Of a stretch of 64,000 nt of DNA, positions 61,651 through 64,000 are shown in pieces. This DNA is from Caccovicinus sp964425595. Lineage in GTDB: Bacteria > Bacillota > Clostridia > Lachnospirales > Lachnospiraceae. The DNA is taken from the NCBI GenBank assembly GCA_964425595.1, contig CAYRMW010000001.1, positions 46,835-110,834 on the forward strand. Direction: 5' to 3'. A model generated the notes under the pieces. That model was given only the letters and a program-made list of their open reading frames with translations, was not told the origin of the DNA and did not search any database. Made by a program: the position numbers and the translations under genes. The stretch's first letter is position 1, and the number at the start of each line of letters is the position of its first letter.

Positions 61651-62931
61651 ATGACAACCCAAATGATCATCGCACTTGGAATCACCATTTTTATGATTGT
61701 CCTGATCATGCTCGACAATCTGCCATTTGGATCGGTTCCTCTGCTGGCCTGTCTTTTGCTTGTGATCTTTGGCATCGCGGACATCAAGGAGGCATTCGCC
61801 GGATTTTCCAACTCCACGATCATCATGCTGGCGGAATTCATGGCGATCATCGCAGCCCTGCAAAAGACCAGTTTCATTGCAGCCTTTAAACGAACCATGT
61901 TCAACATGGCTGACAAAGGAGGATTTAAAGCGTTTCTTCTTCTGATCCTGATCGTCATGTTAGGATGCAGCCTGTTCGGCACCGGATCTACCGCTTACTA
62001 CGTCATGGTGATCGGCCTGCTGTCCACACTGCCCTACAGCAAAAAGCTCCCCCCGTCCAAAGTAGTCATGACCGCGGGCTTTGCCGCTAACCATCCCCTG
62101 CTGCCTTTCAATACCGCCCTGCAGTACGGGATCGTCATCGCAGTGCTGGGAAGCGCCGGGATCACGGCCAGTATTTCCGTAGCCAGGTTTGCCGTAGTAA
62201 ACTTTATTCTTTCCATGGGTTTCCTGTTTAACTGCGTTATCCAGTACAGGATGTTGCCTGACCACGATATCAAAGCTACCGAGGATGCCAGGCAGGTCCA
62301 GGCTTCCACGGAGGGTACATCTCTGAGTAAAACACAGGAGTACATTACTTACGTTGCCTTCGTTGTTGCCGTGATCGGCATGCTGCTCCAAAGTTATATC
62401 GGCGATGCAGGATACGCCATCGCCGGTCTGTCTGTAGGCGCTATCCTGATCAGCGGCGCTATGGATTTCAATGAGATCCGCAATTCCATCAGCGCGCCTA
62501 TCATACTGATGTCTGCCGGCGTGATCGGTGTGGCGGACGCACTGGGAAACACCGGTTTGACCGACCTGGTCGGCTCCACTGTGGCCGGTATGCTGGGCAG
62601 CAGCGTGAATCCCTTCATCCTGATCCTGGCGTTCTGTCTCCTGACCAGCGTCCTGGCGACCCTGACCGGATCCACCATCGGAACCGTTTATATTTTCGCC
62701 CCGCTTGCCATCGCCACCTGCTCCAACATGGGGCTGGATCCTACGGCTGCCGCCTGCGCGATCGTTATTTCCGGATGGTGCGGACACTTCCTTCCCATCG
62801 ACGGTATGCCCGCCATGGTCATGGGCGTCGGAAATTATTCGATATGGGAGTTCTGTAAATTTACGGTTCCCCAGTATTTTATCCGTCTGCTGTTCCTGAC
62901 AGCCGGAGCACTGATCATGTTCCCGATGTAA
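61651..62931 (+). CDS. SLC13/DASS-type anion permease
   Basis: 426 residues, mostly membrane helices. Two similar halves with the family's SNT/ST substrate-site loops: FGTGSTAYY near 110 and LTGSTIGTVYI near 340, and AGFAANHPLLPFN between. DASS transporters import di- and tricarboxylates or sulfate with sodium. Given the neighbours it may import a sugar acid. Own promoter; start ATG at 61651, site weak (GTAGGATAA). Confidence 0.85.
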   Translation: MTTQMIIALGITIFMIVLIMLDNLPFGSVPLLACLLLVIFGIADIKEAFAGFSNSTIIMLAEFMAIIAALQKTSFIAAFKRTMFNMADKGGFKAFLLLILIVMLGCSLFGTGSTAYYVMVIGLLSTLPYSKKLPPSKVVMTAGFAANHPLLPFNTALQYGIVIAVLGSAGITASISVARFAVVNFILSMGFLFNCVIQYRMLPDHDIKATEDARQVQASTEGTSLSKTQEYITYVAFVVAVIGMLLQSYIGDAGYAIAGLSVGAILISGAMDFNEIRNSISAPIILMSAGVIGVADALGNTGLTDLVGSTVAGMLGSSVNPFILILAFCLLTSVLATLTGSTIGTVYIFAPLAIATCSNMGLDPTAAACAIVISGWCGHFLPIDGMPAMVMGVGNYSIWEFCKFTVPQYFIRLLFLTAGALIMFPM

Positions 62932-62964
62932 TATCTGAAATGTAATATCCGAAACGCAAAACAG

Positions 62965-63008
62965 CCACATCCGCCAGACAGAATCTTCCATTCTCCCGGC
63001 GGATGTGG
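62965..63008. terminator. Long hairpin between the permease and VOC genes
   Basis: Eleven-base-pair stem CCACATCCGCC with GGCGGATGTGG (62965-62975, 62998-63008) enclosing a second stem AGAAT/ATTCT. No T-run follows; TATACT directly after may be the -10 for the VOC gene. Confidence 0.45.
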
Positions 63009-63105
63009 TATACTATACGCAGGCCGAACCACCTGCGCCCCTGGAGCCACGCCGCCGGATCCGGCGGAAAACGACCAGAGTATATTAAAAGAAAGAGGGA
63101 AACAT

Positions 63106-63453
63106 ATGAGCTGCAAATTTGAATTGGAACACATCGGGATCAATCAGGCAAACGCAGAAGAGGCAGCCAAGCTGGCCGATCTGTTATGCGTCATGTTTAA
63201 TTTAACCCCAAAACACGGCAACAAGTCTGAATTCGCCGGTCCTTACTTCGAATGTATGAAGTCCCCGTTCCTGGGGACTAACGGCCACATCGCCATGCGG
63301 ACCCCGGATCTGACCGCGGCCGTGGAAGAGCTGAAGGAGAAAGGCTACTCCTTCAATATGGATACCGCCGCTTACAACGAGGACGGGACCATCAAGAATG
63401 TCTATCTGGCCGGGGAGTTCGGCGGATTTGCCATTCATATCATGCAGAAGTAA
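63106..63453 (+). CDS. VOC (glyoxalase-fold) protein
   Basis: 115 residues, one vicinal oxygen chelate domain: ELEHIGINQANAEEAAKLAD at the start, GHIAMRTPDLTAAVEELKEKG in the middle and FGGFAIHIMQK at the end. Related proteins lie beside or are fused to keto-deoxy-phosphogluconate aldolases in Clostridia, though no such gene is in view. Substrate unknown. AGAGGGA site. Confidence 0.8.
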   Translation: MSCKFELEHIGINQANAEEAAKLADLLCVMFNLTPKHGNKSEFAGPYFECMKSPFLGTNGHIAMRTPDLTAAVEELKEKGYSFNMDTAAYNEDGTIKNVYLAGEFGGFAIHIMQK

Positions 63454-63500
63454 TTTGTGAATCTCCCAAAATGCAGAAACAGGGAACCGCCCGGAGGGAC

Positions 63501-63518
63501 GCCGGCTTTTCAGCCAGC
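63501..63518 (-). terminator. Stem with GAAA tetraloop at the metG end
   Basis: GCTGGCT-GAAA-AGCCGGC on the minus strand (63518-63501), overlapping the metG stop codon, with one G-U pair. No T-run follows. Confidence 0.35.
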
Positions 63519-64000
63519 GGCTCCTGCCGGGATCTGATCATCCACCATCAGCAGATTCAATGCTTCCTGACCGTCGTACTCATGTACAGCGCTAATCAGC
63601 ATACCCTCGGAGTCGATACCCATCATCTTCCTGGCTGGCAGATTTGTGATTGCCACACAGGTCTTTCCGACCAGCTCTTCCGGCTCGTAATACTCGTGAA
63701 TTCCGCTTAAAATCGTGCGTTTCCGGTCTGTTCCGTCGTTCAGTGTGAACTTCAGGAGCTTCTTACTCTTCGGAACTGCCTCACATGCCTCCACCTTTAC
63801 AACCCGGAAATCGGACTTGCTGAAGGTGTCAAAATCAACGGCATCCTCGAACAGCGGCTCGACTTTCACCTTGGAAAGATCGATCTTCACAGCCGGCTCG
63901 GACTCTTCTTTCTTGTCCGTTTTCTTGCCTTCGGCTCCGCCGATGCTCTTCATTGTCGGGAACAGCAGCACGTCCCTGATGGCAGCGCTGTCTGTCAGCA
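63510..64000 (-). CDS. metG: Methionyl-tRNA synthetase, C-terminal part only
   Basis: Only the last 163 codons are in the window; the frame is open to the right edge. It begins in the stem-contact segment DVLLFPTMKSIGG (the synthetase LFPR-like motif), then a Lys/Glu-rich linker and a C-terminal EMAP-II/Arc1p-type tRNA-binding domain (EPLFEDAVDFDTFSKSDFRV, split here as EPLFEDAVDF and SKSDFRV; then AITNLPARKMMGIDSEGMLI as NLPARKMMGIDSEGM). The catalytic domain lies outside. It converges on the VOC gene. Confidence 0.9.
   Translation of the reverse strand, partial: LTDSAAIRDVLLFPTMKSIGGAEGKKTDKKEESEPAVKIDLSKVKVEPLFEDAVDFDTFSKSDFRVVKVEACEAVPKSKKLLKFTLNDGTDRKRTILSGIHEYYEPEELVGKTCVAITNLPARKMMGIDSEGMLISAVHEYDGQEALNLLMVDDQIPAGAAG

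Overview
The window looks like a chromosome segment of an anaerobic clostridial bacterium, most likely Lachnospiraceae. It has roughly 55-58% GC by eye, strong Shine-Dalgarno sequences, a single-chain PurL, a phosphofructokinase with pyrophosphate-type motifs, acetate formation through PduL and AckA, a zinc-ribbon L32 protein and a UPF0210/ACT gene pair. No rRNA, tRNA, CRISPR array or intact insertion sequence was seen. Most genes lie on the minus strand.

Layout: 1-4.2 kb holds purL (cut by the window edge) and pfk. 4.4-13.1 kb holds a sigma-like protein without region 4, a LysR regulator, a nuclease-helicase fusion, a nitroreductase-like lipoprotein, a zinc-type macrodomain hydrolase, and a metallophosphoesterase coupled to a cytosolic PnrA-like protein. 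13.2-21.0 kb is housekeeping: ilvA, ftsY, smc, rnc, acpP, plsX. 21.1-38.4 kb is accessory: a small membrane protein, a serine recombinase, a nine-gene carbohydrate operon (solute-binding protein, two permeases, two GH43 enzymes, a CE12-type esterase, an ABC exporter, a YesL protein, a NodB-like deacetylase), a divergent AraC-type sensor with a serine hydrolase, and an AT-rich frameshifted ABC transporter. 38.6-42.7 kb returns to housekeeping: rpmF, a YceD/DUF177 gene, ackA, pduL and divergent tmcAL. 42.8-52.2 kb holds a Bax-inhibitor-like protein, a methyltransferase, a phosphatase, the UPF0210/ACT pair, a metallo-hydrolase, coaE, polA and an anti-sigma-like protein.

52.2-62.9 kb is a second catabolic locus. 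A PrpR-type regulator with a degenerate AAA+ domain is followed by a duplicated DUF1113 membrane protein. Divergent from it run a four-carbon acid sugar kinase, a BNR (sialidase-like) protein, an iron alcohol dehydrogenase, a DHDPS/NAL-family aldolase, a PdxA2-like dehydrogenase and an SLC13-type permease. The kinase and PdxA2 pair points to D-threonate/D-erythronate-type acids; the other enzymes suggest a larger or decorated sugar acid. The window ends with a VOC protein and the 3' end of metG.

The observations most worth following up are: the accessory block that separates plsX from rpmF, which are neighbours in many Firmicutes; the cytosolic ParB-like/PnrA-like protein; the RecB/Cas4-like nuclease fused to an XPD-like helicase; the sigma-like protein without region 4; the ankyrin-GH43 fusion; and the sugar-acid cluster with its unusual regulator. 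All functions are inferred from sequence motifs read by eye; no database search was run.
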